A stretch of DNA of 41,736 bases from a virus, in IMG/VR virus record IMGVR_UViG_3300022937_002035, positions 1 to 41,736 of that record. One strand, given 5' to 3'. Below are positions 14,713 through 21,970 of this stretch, piece after piece. Position 1 is the first letter of the stretch; each line of letters begins with the position of its first letter. The notes beneath the pieces were generated by a model. That model searched no databases. It was not told the DNA's origin and was given only the letters and a program-made list of their open reading frames with translations. Position numbers and translations under genes: made by a program.

Positions 14713-16663
14713 GGATTTTTCTAAATGTCAATGTCCACAGGCGGGATGGTGCGATCTTCTTAAAAAAGAAATGACCGCCACCCCTCCTAATTGGCAGTGG
14801 TGTCAAGGACTGACAGAAGAAGAAAGAAAAAAATATCACGACAAGGTTAACGGCAAAGTGAGAACTATACGTAAAGCTATAAAAGCAGGTTCAGTAGACG
14901 TTGTAAACTTTGTTGATGATATTCCTACCCCAAAAAGCGATTACGCAGTTTGTGTAATTCCAGCAAATGACTCAGCAATGAATCTCTTGGAAGCTACACG
15001 TAGTAATATTCAAAACTATGCAAAAAAATGCAATGCCGATTACGTTGAATTGATAGGAGATCAAGTACCAGAGTTTCCCATATCAAATAAATTTAGATTA
15101 CAACAAGTCACTCAAAGATATAAGAAGACACTCTTCGTTGATTGTGACATTGTAATAAAAGAGTCTGCACCCGATATATTCAAAATAACGCCAAATAATA
15201 AGATTTCTGCTTTTGATGAATTTGAAGTCTATCTAAAAAACCATAGGGGTGTTGACTGGATCAATGAAACCATGCATTTGATCTCTAAGAAACTTGGGGT
15301 TTCATATAGAAAAAACACAATGCTAAACAGTGGGTTTATGGTTATCCCCAAATCTTGCTCTCATTATTATTCTCAGCCTGAGATTCCCTACCCACGCCAT
15401 TGGTGCTTTGACCAAATGTGGTTGACACTAAACACTCCCGCAAAAAAAATTAATAAATTGGGCAGAGAATGGAATAATGTTTTTGATGGGGCAGATTTTT
15501 GGAAACGATTTGAAGAAAGTTATGTTACACATTTTAACAATATGCAGGATGAGGAATCATTTCATCCAGAGTCTAGAAAAACTGTACTGTCTTCACTTTC
15601 AAAAAACACAGATATTACAGAGTTTGAATTAAAGACTAGATCAATTCAAAAAGTAGAAGAGTATGATCTTCCAGAAAACATGGACGAAGTAGAAATTGTA
15701 TCTGTTCATTTCAATCCTACTAAGTCCGACAGTCTAAGAAGAACAAACGATTTATTTTTAAAGGGATTAAAGAATGTCGCCCCGTTCGTCAAGTGTTATG
15801 AAATTTTATTTGACGATCAGGAGCAAGAAATAGAAGGCTCAATAATCATCAGAGGCTCCCTAGAAAAAAATTGTTTGTGGCAAAAAGAAGCATTACTTAA
15901 TGTTGCAATAAATAGCGTTGGCGAATCAAAAAAATATTTTATTTGGCTAGACCATGATATAATGTTTCTGAAAAAGGATTGGCTCAAGGAAGCTATAAAT
16001 AAACTTAGTTCAGGATTTGATTTCTGCCAATTATTTTCAGAACTTGGTTGGGCCGATAAAACTGGAGACGTGCATCTTTCTAAAGTCGGAAGACTTGCGA
16101 AATTGAGAGATTGCGAGAGGTATGATGAATGGGATAATGAGGACATTCACTTCAATGCTCATGGGAACCCCGGACTTTGTTGGGCCGCTAGGGTTGACTC
16201 TCTAAAAAGAATGGGAGACAATCCATTTCCAAACGCTGTTGTTGGCAGTGGAGACGAATACTTTTGTATGGGCGTAACCAGAACAACAAAAGAAGGTATG
16301 AGTATGATGAGTGGACTCATGAGGAATCTTATAGCGAGTGCTTACCTCAGAGAAAACAAACTCAAATCGTTGGAAGGTGTAACCCAGCTTCAAAAATATA
16401 TAGATTTCATGACTGAAAAAGTAAATGATATGTCTAAGTATTTGTTTAATTCGACGTTTATTGATGGGGCAGTTTACCATTTCTGGCATGGTGACAACAA
16501 AAACAGGCAATATGCATCAAGACACAGCATCATACAAAAGTGTGATCTAAACTTATACGAGGATGTTTTCATAAACGAAGATGGTATCTTTGAGTTGGTA
16601 GAGAATAAATATGAAGCATCAAAAAGATTTTATAAGTTTTTCCTAGATAGAAAAGAGGATTAG
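14702..16663 (+). CDS. Large two-domain glycosyltransferase-like protein with N-terminal Cys motif
   Basis: 653 residues. It begins with a Cys motif (CQCPQAGWCDLLKKEM, then C34) that looks metal-binding. A first GT-A-like domain follows (about 80-300) with the DxD-type KTLFVDCDIV and NSGFMVIPKS. A second GT-A-like domain (about 325-560) starts VEIVSVHFNPTKSD, contains YFIWLDHDIMFL, and later GDEYFCMG. The two domains may add successive sugars. The C-terminal 90 residues (YHFWHGDNKNRQYASRH) resemble the end of phage DUF-type glycosyltransferases. Overlaps the methyltransferase gene by 11 nt. Confidence 0.7.
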   Translation: MEDKDFSKCQCPQAGWCDLLKKEMTATPPNWQWCQGLTEEERKKYHDKVNGKVRTIRKAIKAGSVDVVNFVDDIPTPKSDYAVCVIPANDSAMNLLEATRSNIQNYAKKCNADYVELIGDQVPEFPISNKFRLQQVTQRYKKTLFVDCDIVIKESAPDIFKITPNNKISAFDEFEVYLKNHRGVDWINETMHLISKKLGVSYRKNTMLNSGFMVIPKSCSHYYSQPEIPYPRHWCFDQMWLTLNTPAKKINKLGREWNNVFDGADFWKRFEESYVTHFNNMQDEESFHPESRKTVLSSLSKNTDITEFELKTRSIQKVEEYDLPENMDEVEIVSVHFNPTKSDSLRRTNDLFLKGLKNVAPFVKCYEILFDDQEQEIEGSIIIRGSLEKNCLWQKEALLNVAINSVGESKKYFIWLDHDIMFLKKDWLKEAINKLSSGFDFCQLFSELGWADKTGDVHLSKVGRLAKLRDCERYDEWDNEDIHFNAHGNPGLCWAARVDSLKRMGDNPFPNAVVGSGDEYFCMGVTRTTKEGMSMMSGLMRNLIASAYLRENKLKSLEGVTQLQKYIDFMTEKVNDMSKYLFNSTFIDGAVYHFWHGDNKNRQYASRHSIIQKCDLNLYEDVFINEDGIFELVENKYEASKRFYKFFLDRKED

Positions 16664-16712
16664 TAATGAAGATCAGTGCGTATGTTTTAAATACAATGCC
16701 AAAGACGTATTA

Positions 16713-17057
16713 GTGGAGTTTGTGGTGTCGCTAAACACAGACGAGTTTGTTTCTGAGTTTAAGCGTCCACCAATCATGTCTTATGGTGAGCGAGAACGTA
16801 GTTTACTTGGTTGTCAGTATGTAGATAGAGTAATACCTAACGTCGGAGGCTCTGACAGTAAGCCCGCCATTTTATCAGTGAACCCAGATATTATAGCGAT
16901 TGGTGACGACTGGGCGAGGAAAGATTACATGGATCAAATGCAATTTACTCAAGAGTGGTTGACAGAAAATGAAATACTTTTAGTGTACCTTCCCTACACC
17001 AAAGAGATATCAACCACAGAAATTTTGAAAAGAATTGAAAAAAGACTTGCAAAATAG
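16713..17057 (+). CDS. N-terminally truncated cytidylyltransferase-like protein (possible pseudogene)
   Basis: The ORF reads VVSLNTDEFVSEFKRPPIM then SYGERERSLLGCQYVDRVIP and IIAIGDDWARKDY, the C-terminal two thirds of glycerol-3-phosphate/FAD-type cytidylyltransferases. The first ~20 residues with the catalytic HxGH are absent. The only ORF start is GTG 16713 without a good SD. A well-placed ATG at 16666 (GAGG 8 nt upstream) reads MKISAYVLNTMPKTY and stops. The in-frame codons before 16713 (CFKYNAKDVLVEF) still look like the family, so a 5' deletion or frame change is likely. Probably inactive. Confidence 0.6.
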   Translation: MEFVVSLNTDEFVSEFKRPPIMSYGERERSLLGCQYVDRVIPNVGGSDSKPAILSVNPDIIAIGDDWARKDYMDQMQFTQEWLTENEILLVYLPYTKEISTTEILKRIEKRLAK

Positions 17058-17075
17058 CCTTTCGTAGACTATAAT
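17047..17075 (+). promoter_or_regulatory. Sigma-70-like promoter, family member 3 (dnaE N-half)
   Basis: TTGCAA (17047-17052), a 17-bp spacer, then TATAAT (17070-17075), within the 13-mer GTAGACTATAATA (17064-17076) that recurs before ssb. It spans the end of the cytidylyltransferase remnant and is about 45 bp ahead of the dnaE start, in one of the few true intergenic gaps. Best supported promoter in the window. Confidence 0.72.
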
Positions 17076-17118
17076 AGGGTGAAGGACGATTGAATGACAA
17101 ATATTGAAAGGAAAAACA

Positions 17119-18750
17119 ATGAAGTGGTTCCCGCTACTGAACTACACCCACTATTCGCTACAATACGGCTTTTCCAAGCCAAATGAGCTTGCTAAGAAAT
17201 GTAAGCAGAATTCTTACCCTGCATGTGGCATCGCTGATTACAAAACAATCAGTGGTGCTGTATCTTTCTACAAAGCCTGCATCGACAATGATATCAAACC
17301 TATCATTGGCTGTTCTTTCGATGGCTTTTCTCTCTTTGCCAAAAACCATGCAGGATGGCTGAACCTCATCGAGATTGTTTCTACAATTGATGCAGATGGT
17401 AATGAGGATCGAGGCACTATGGTTCGCCTAGCAGGACAGGGCAACCTTATTTGCGTTGCCAAGTCTGAGGCTCTGTCTCCCGTCACAGGTGATGACTTCT
17501 ACATATGGTCTGACTCTTTTGCTAAGAGTCATTATACAAACAAAGACCAAGCAGAGTTGCACAGGATTGTACTTTGCGGTAAGCTAAAAACCACACTGAA
17601 CAAAGTAAGAAAGAACGGACTATCAGAAACAGATAGTCAGTTTGGTGTATTCTTTGATTCAGATGATTTCTATATTAAAGACAAACTAGAGTCATCCAAG
17701 CTGGTTGTAGACGATCCACGCATGGAAGACTTTGAGGGAATATTTAATAAGTGTGATAACTATAACATCCTGAGCAAGCCAATGTTGCCAGTCTTTGAGA
17801 CTCCAAATGGACAGTCAGAAAAGGACTACTTGCGGGAACTAGCAAGAGATGGCTGGAAAAAACTTCTTGGTGATAAAGTCACCGGCCAAGAGGAACGTCA
17901 GGTATACGGTGACCGTTTTCAAAAAGAGTTTTCCGTTATTGAAAAAGCAAATCTCTTTGGGTATTTCCTCATCGTTTGGGACATTTTAAATTGGTGTCGC
18001 GAGCAGGGCTGGATGGTTGGACCCGGACGAGGCTCTGCTGCTGGATGTCTCATTTCTTATCTAATTGGTATCACACAGATTGACCCTATTGAATTTGATC
18101 TACTATTTGAACGTTTCTACAATGAGGGTCGTAATACAGATGACCACATCTCTTTACCTGATATTGATATGGATGTTCCGGGCAATAAACGTGATGAGAT
18201 TATCGCTAGACTCAAAGAGAAGTACGGTGCTGACAACGTTAGTCAGATGCTCACGTTTGGTAGACTGCAAGGGCGAAGTGCGATGAAAGAGGTTCTTCGC
18301 GTGAATGATGCTTGTGGCTTTGCCGAAATGAACGAGATCACCAAGTACATTCCAGACGAAGCTGCCATCTCTGACCAGCTAAGTGCTATGGACGAAGAAG
18401 ATCGCTCTATCATCCGCTGGACACTACAGAATCGTGCAGACGACCTTATGGACTACTGTCATCTCGATGATGAGGGTAGGTTGCAGGGAGACTTTGCAGA
18501 ATACTTCCAGCAGGCTATTGATATTGAAGGCACATTTAAGACACAGGGAAAACACGCTGCTGGAGTTGTTATCTCTGCCGAACCACTATACAAAGTTTGC
18601 CCTATGGTAAACCAAAAGAGTGGCGGCGAGAAGATTGCAGGATTGGAAATGAACGACCTAGAAGCACTAGGTCACGTTAAGTTTGACCTTCTTGGGTTAA
18701 ACCTTTTGGACAAGTTGATGTTTATCAAGGAGCTAATTAATGAATCGTGA
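17119..18750 (+). CDS. dnaE: DNA polymerase III alpha, N-terminal half (PHP + palm), split gene
   Basis: 543 residues from ATG 17119, preferred to TTG 17104 because AAGGA lies upstream. The first 65 residues are a PHP domain (THYSLQYGFSKPNELAKK) whose metal-binding His pair and TDH motif are lost (now NYTHY and ADY), so it is probably inactive. The palm holds GPGRGSAAG, the catalytic PDIDMD (D348, D350) and D523 in HVKFDLLGL. All three catalytic aspartates are thus in this half. It stops 20 residues after D523, inside what is one chain in bacteria. Fingers, beta-binding and OB parts are on the ORF at 20046. Overlaps the exonuclease gene by 11 nt. Confidence 0.92.
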   Translation: MKWFPLLNYTHYSLQYGFSKPNELAKKCKQNSYPACGIADYKTISGAVSFYKACIDNDIKPIIGCSFDGFSLFAKNHAGWLNLIEIVSTIDADGNEDRGTMVRLAGQGNLICVAKSEALSPVTGDDFYIWSDSFAKSHYTNKDQAELHRIVLCGKLKTTLNKVRKNGLSETDSQFGVFFDSDDFYIKDKLESSKLVVDDPRMEDFEGIFNKCDNYNILSKPMLPVFETPNGQSEKDYLRELARDGWKKLLGDKVTGQEERQVYGDRFQKEFSVIEKANLFGYFLIVWDILNWCREQGWMVGPGRGSAAGCLISYLIGITQIDPIEFDLLFERFYNEGRNTDDHISLPDIDMDVPGNKRDEIIARLKEKYGADNVSQMLTFGRLQGRSAMKEVLRVNDACGFAEMNEITKYIPDEAAISDQLSAMDEEDRSIIRWTLQNRADDLMDYCHLDDEGRLQGDFAEYFQQAIDIEGTFKTQGKHAAGVVISAEPLYKVCPMVNQKSGGEKIAGLEMNDLEALGHVKFDLLGLNLLDKLMFIKELINES

Positions 18751-19414
18751 TATTATTGTATTTGACTTTGAGACTGGTGGGCGTAATCCCCATAAGTGTC
18801 AACCTACACAGATTGCTGCTATCGCACTTGACGGTAGGAACTTTAGACTCAAGGGACAATTCAATAGTCTCATGCGTCCCATTATCGACGACGACAAAGC
18901 AATCAAAGCTGGCGTTGACCCGCTAGAAGAAGGTGCTCTGAAAGTAACCGGTCAGACCAGAGAGAAACTTGCCAAGGCACCACTTCCAAAAGGTGTGTGG
19001 AAAAAGTTCTGTGCGTTTGTAGATAAATATAATTGGAAAGGTACATCATTCTTTGCACCTATTCCATGTGGATTTAATATCCTTGGTTATGATATGCACA
19101 TCGTAAATAGATTGTGTAAAGAATACGGCCCATACGATGATAAACGTCAGTGCCAGAAACTCTTTCATCAAATTTATAAAATTGACGTAATGGACGATGT
19201 GTGGCTATGGACAGAAGGAGACCCAAATGTTAAGTCTATTAGTATGGATAGCTTGCGAGAAAGAATGGGACTGTCCAGTGAAAACGCTCACGACGCTCTC
19301 CAAGACGTTAAGGATACAGCAAACATCTGGATCAAACTACAAAAGTCCAGACGGGCAGTCTACCGGAACATGAAGTTTGAAAAGGCGTTTGCTGATGGAA
19401 AACTCTTCGTATAA
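18740..19414 (+). CDS. DnaQ-like 3'-5' exonuclease (proofreading)
   Basis: 224 residues of the DEDDh superfamily. Exo I is FDFETGG (D9, E11), Exo II is NILGYDMHIVNRL, and Exo III is ENAHDALQDVKDT with the His and Asp. It starts within the last codons of the dnaE N-half, so the two are translationally coupled. With the polymerase PHP domain apparently dead, this protein is the natural proofreader, equivalent to bacterial epsilon. There is no clear clamp- or polymerase-binding tail beyond the basic C-terminus. Confidence 0.87.
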   Translation: MNRDIIVFDFETGGRNPHKCQPTQIAAIALDGRNFRLKGQFNSLMRPIIDDDKAIKAGVDPLEEGALKVTGQTREKLAKAPLPKGVWKKFCAFVDKYNWKGTSFFAPIPCGFNILGYDMHIVNRLCKEYGPYDDKRQCQKLFHQIYKIDVMDDVWLWTEGDPNVKSISMDSLRERMGLSSENAHDALQDVKDTANIWIKLQKSRRAVYRNMKFEKAFADGKLFV

Positions 19415-19784
19415 AGTTTGCAAGACTTGCAAACAAAAGAAACGGGATGATGAATTTGTAAAAGCTGATGGTAAACATCGCTCAACTAGAAATAGGTGCA
19501 AAGTTTGTCATAAAGAGCAAGCAGATATAAGAAGAAAACTCCGTAAAGAAAATCCACCTCCAGAAGCCGGTATTTGCCAGATCTGTCAAAATCATACTGA
19601 TAAGTGGGTTTTAGATCACTGCCATACAAACATGTCTTTTAGGGGTTATATTTGTGCTTCATGCAATTCTGGAATCGGACTACTGCACGATGATCCAGAG
19701 GTATTAGAAAAAGCAGTGAAATATTTAAATAGAGACAAACATAAGTCATTACTTAGGAGGTTATTATCATTTTTAGAAAAGTAG
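19395..19784 (+). CDS. Endonuclease VII-like HNH nuclease
   Basis: 129 residues from ATG 19395, inside the exonuclease 3' end (20-nt overlap). The N-terminal zinc ribbon has C9/C12 and C35/C38. The catalytic part has C61/C64, DHCH at 74-77, RGYICASCNSGIG (C87, C90, N91) and LLHDDPEVLEKAVKYL, matching T4 endonuclease VII-type proteins. Free-standing versions are often mobile in phages. It lies between the two halves of the split dnaE, the classic setting for nuclease-driven gene splitting, but it could also resolve DNA branches. The family is firm; the role is inferred. Confidence 0.85.
   Translation: MENSSYKVCKTCKQKKRDDEFVKADGKHRSTRNRCKVCHKEQADIRRKLRKENPPPEAGICQICQNHTDKWVLDHCHTNMSFRGYICASCNSGIGLLHDDPEVLEKAVKYLNRDKHKSLLRRLLSFLEK
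19755..19771 (+). promoter_or_regulatory. Ribosome binding site deciding an AUU start
   Basis: A perfect AGGAGG (19755-19760) is followed 8 nt later by ATT at 19769. No ATG, GTG or TTG occurs in that frame nearby, and the frame downstream encodes a convincing small protein. This makes ATT the most likely start codon. Confidence 0.55.
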
Positions 19785-20023
19785 AAAACAAAGGGCGGTA
19801 CAAAACCGCACAGGGGTATTATTGGCACATTCGAAACAAGGAAATTGACTACTTGTTTACTGACAGTGCTTTGCAAGAAGCGGGGAAGCGTGCCCAGAAA
19901 AATCCAGAAGATATTCCAGAACCAGAACAAAACCTAGATGGTAGCACATTTTTTAGTATGGGCTTTCTTACCGGAGTAACCCTATCTGTTGCAGGTTATT
20001 TTGTAACAAAACTTTTTTGGTAA
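19769..20023 (+). CDS. Small protein with C-terminal membrane helix, AUU start
   Basis: 84 codons, missed by standard start codon rules. The product begins (M)FRKVENKGRYKTAQGYYWHI, a polar head with RNKEIDYLFTDSALQEAGKR, then a Pro/Glu/Gln-rich linker, and ends in a clear membrane helix (FFSMGFLTGVTLSVAGYFV) with TKLFW at the end. I recall short proteins of this shape in cyanophages, function unknown. It overlaps the endonuclease by 16 nt and ends 22 nt before the dnaE C-half. The ATT start is rare in bacteria (infC is the known example) and normally keeps expression low. Confidence 0.68.
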   Translation: MFRKVENKGRYKTAQGYYWHIRNKEIDYLFTDSALQEAGKRAQKNPEDIPEPEQNLDGSTFFSMGFLTGVTLSVAGYFVTKLFW

Positions 20024-20045
20024 ACCTATTATTATTGAGATTTAA

Positions 20046-21611
20046 ATGATTGACAGAAATGACCCAAAGGCTTGGGCCTTGTACAAAGATGGATTGACAA
20101 AAGGACTATTTCAGCTTGAGAGTAACCTTGGTCGTGCATGGTCCAAAAGAGTTGCACCGGAAAACCTTGAAGAACTAGCGGCATTGATCGCTATCATCAG
20201 GCCCGGAACGTTGAAAGCGGTTAGCGAAGGCAAGTCTATGACTCAGCACTTCGTAGACCGTAAACATAAGAGAGAAGATGTTGTCTATCTTGATCCTAGT
20301 CTAGAAGAAATTCTAAAGACTACACATGGCGTACTTGTATACCAAGAACAAGCTATGCTCATCGCGGTGAAAGCTGCGGGATTCAACGAAATGGAAGCAG
20401 ACAATCTTCGTAAGGCTATTGGTAAAAAGAAAGCGGCTCTCATGGCTGAGATTCGTGGACAATTCATCGAGGGCTGTAAAAGGGTTGGACTTGTAGATGA
20501 AGACACTGCAAACCAGATTTTTGACTGGATTGAAAAATCGTCTCGTTATTCGTTCAACAAGTCCCATGCCGTTGCCTATGCACTGGATTCGTACTGGTCT
20601 GCGTACTACAAGGCGAATTACACAAAAGAGTTCTTCTTGTCCTACCTATACTATGCGAATGAAAAGCAAGATCCTCATCAGGAAATCTATGAGCTAGTAA
20701 ACGAAGCTAAACTATTCAATATACTAGTAAAGACTCCTAAACTAAGTAGGTTCTCTGAGAAGTTTGCCATCTTTGGTGATGACATTCAGTTTGGAGTTCG
20801 GGACGTTAAAGGTCTTACAGGTGTCACTGGCGAGAAGGTCTTGAAGGCTATTGGTGATGCGACAGAAGAATTGGAAAAACCTGCCGACGAGTTTACTTGG
20901 ATGGATGTGCTTATTTACATCGCTCCCAAGATTACATCTACGGCTTTCAAGGCACTTGCTGGCATTGGATTCTTTTCCACAAAGAAAACTGGTGTCACCA
21001 GAAATCAAGCCCTGTACGAATATCTCATCTGGCGTGAACTAACAAAGGCAGAAGTTAAATGGGTAACAGAGAATTACCCTAAAAAGAAGTGGTCAAAACT
21101 ACAGGATTGTTTCGAAGATCTGTCTCCTACCAAGAAGATGGGCGGTGGTTGCAGTAATGCCAATCGTAGTCAGATTGTGTACGGTGAGATTGAGATGCTA
21201 AAAAATCCACCATACGATATGTCTGATGAGCCGCAATGGGTTATCGCAGAAGAAGTCAAACTCTTGGGTTGCCCAGTGTCGTATCAGTATACAGATGCTA
21301 TCGACGCATCAATCGCCAATACTACATGTCAAGAAGTAGCCAACGGTAAGTTTGGTAAGGATATTTGCATTGTAGCCAATGTCCAACGTGTAGCTAATCA
21401 CAAGATCAATAAGAAGGATAGCAAGCAAAAGGGCCGGATCATGTCGTTCCTGACAATCGAAGATGCCACTTGCTCTCTAGACAATGTTATCGTTTTCCCA
21501 GACGCAAGAGATAAGTACCAGTTTGTTTTGTATGAAGGTGCCAACCTTATGCTCTGCGGTGAGATTGAAAAAGATAATTCATTTATTGTCGATAAAATTC
21601 ACGAAATCTAA
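20046..21611 (+). CDS. dnaE: DNA polymerase III alpha, C-terminal half (fingers to OB fold), split gene
   Basis: 521 residues. It resumes exactly where the N-half stops: DDPKAWALYKDG-type text appears as NDPKAWALYKDGLTKGLFQL, then ALIAIIRPGTLKA, GVLVYQEQAMLIAVKAAGF and FNKSHAVAYALDSYWSAYYK, all conserved Pol III alpha fingers. A helix-hairpin-helix and beta-binding region follows, then an OB-like end. It has no catalytic Asp of its own. Halves of 543 and 521 residues give a total close to bacterial DnaE (about 1160). Neither half carries intein motifs, so the chains must assemble without splicing. Confidence 0.92.
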   Translation: MIDRNDPKAWALYKDGLTKGLFQLESNLGRAWSKRVAPENLEELAALIAIIRPGTLKAVSEGKSMTQHFVDRKHKREDVVYLDPSLEEILKTTHGVLVYQEQAMLIAVKAAGFNEMEADNLRKAIGKKKAALMAEIRGQFIEGCKRVGLVDEDTANQIFDWIEKSSRYSFNKSHAVAYALDSYWSAYYKANYTKEFFLSYLYYANEKQDPHQEIYELVNEAKLFNILVKTPKLSRFSEKFAIFGDDIQFGVRDVKGLTGVTGEKVLKAIGDATEELEKPADEFTWMDVLIYIAPKITSTAFKALAGIGFFSTKKTGVTRNQALYEYLIWRELTKAEVKWVTENYPKKKWSKLQDCFEDLSPTKKMGGGCSNANRSQIVYGEIEMLKNPPYDMSDEPQWVIAEEVKLLGCPVSYQYTDAIDASIANTTCQEVANGKFGKDICIVANVQRVANHKINKKDSKQKGRIMSFLTIEDATCSLDNVIVFPDARDKYQFVLYEGANLMLCGEIEKDNSFIVDKIHEI

Positions 21612-21629
21612 TTGGAAAAACCCAATTAG
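21608..21629. repeat. Perfect 8-bp inverted repeat over the ssb promoter -35
   Basis: CTAATTGG (21608-21615), six-base loop, CCAATTAG (21622-21629). It starts at the dnaE C-half stop codon and contains the ssb promoter -35 hexamer TTGGAA. No T-run follows, so it is not a standard terminator. It could be an operator or an RNA hairpin. Confidence 0.6.
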
Positions 21630-21640
21630 TAGACTATAAT
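21612..21640 (+). promoter_or_regulatory. Sigma-70-like promoter, family member 4 (ssb)
   Basis: TTGGAA (21612-21617), a 17-bp spacer, then TATAAT (21635-21640), within the same GTAGACTATAATA 13-mer (21629-21641) as the dnaE promoter. AAGGAG then precedes the ssb ATG. It lets ssb be expressed apart from dnaE. Confidence 0.7.
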
Positions 21641-21651
21641 AAGGAGTACAC

Positions 21652-21969
21652 ATGAATCACTGTATATTTACAGGATATTTACTGTTTGACCCAAACGTGG
21701 GTTACGAATCAAGTCCATCGGTTTGCACTTTTAAGCTGGTGACATACGAGTACACAAGAAACAGACGTGGTGAAAAGAAGCGTTACCCAACGACTGTAAC
21801 CTTCCAAGCCTTTGATAGTGGTGCAGATGCCATCGCTAAACTAGGAAAGAAGGGGATGAAAATGACCGTACACGCTTCTGCCAGAAACGGTGTTATGAAA
21901 ACCGAATCTGCGGACGATATTATTTTTAGAGTTAATCAATTCGACTTTGGATGTTTGGACAAGGAATAA
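21652..21969 (+). CDS. ssb: Single-stranded DNA-binding protein (OB fold)
   Basis: 105 residues. MNHCIFTGYLLFDPNVGY, CTFKLVTYEYTRNRRGEK then YPTTVTFQAFDSGADAIAKL and MKMTVHASARNG follow the strand order of bacterial-type SSB OB folds. It lacks the usual long acidic C-terminal tail and ends FDFGCLDKE, so it may not recruit partners the way E. coli SSB does. It coats ssDNA at the phage fork. It has its own promoter and SD directly upstream and is 1 nt ahead of the first gene of the large glycan cassette. Confidence 0.82.
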   Translation: MNHCIFTGYLLFDPNVGYESSPSVCTFKLVTYEYTRNRRGEKKRYPTTVTFQAFDSGADAIAKLGKKGMKMTVHASARNGVMKTESADDIIFRVNQFDFGCLDKE

Positions 21970-21970
21970 A

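Noticed and set aside
18680-20060. Split intein at the dnaE break, as in cyanobacteria
   Set aside because: No Cys/Ser start, no HN-type end and no Hint-domain text on either half; the break is also at a different place from the cyanobacterial site.
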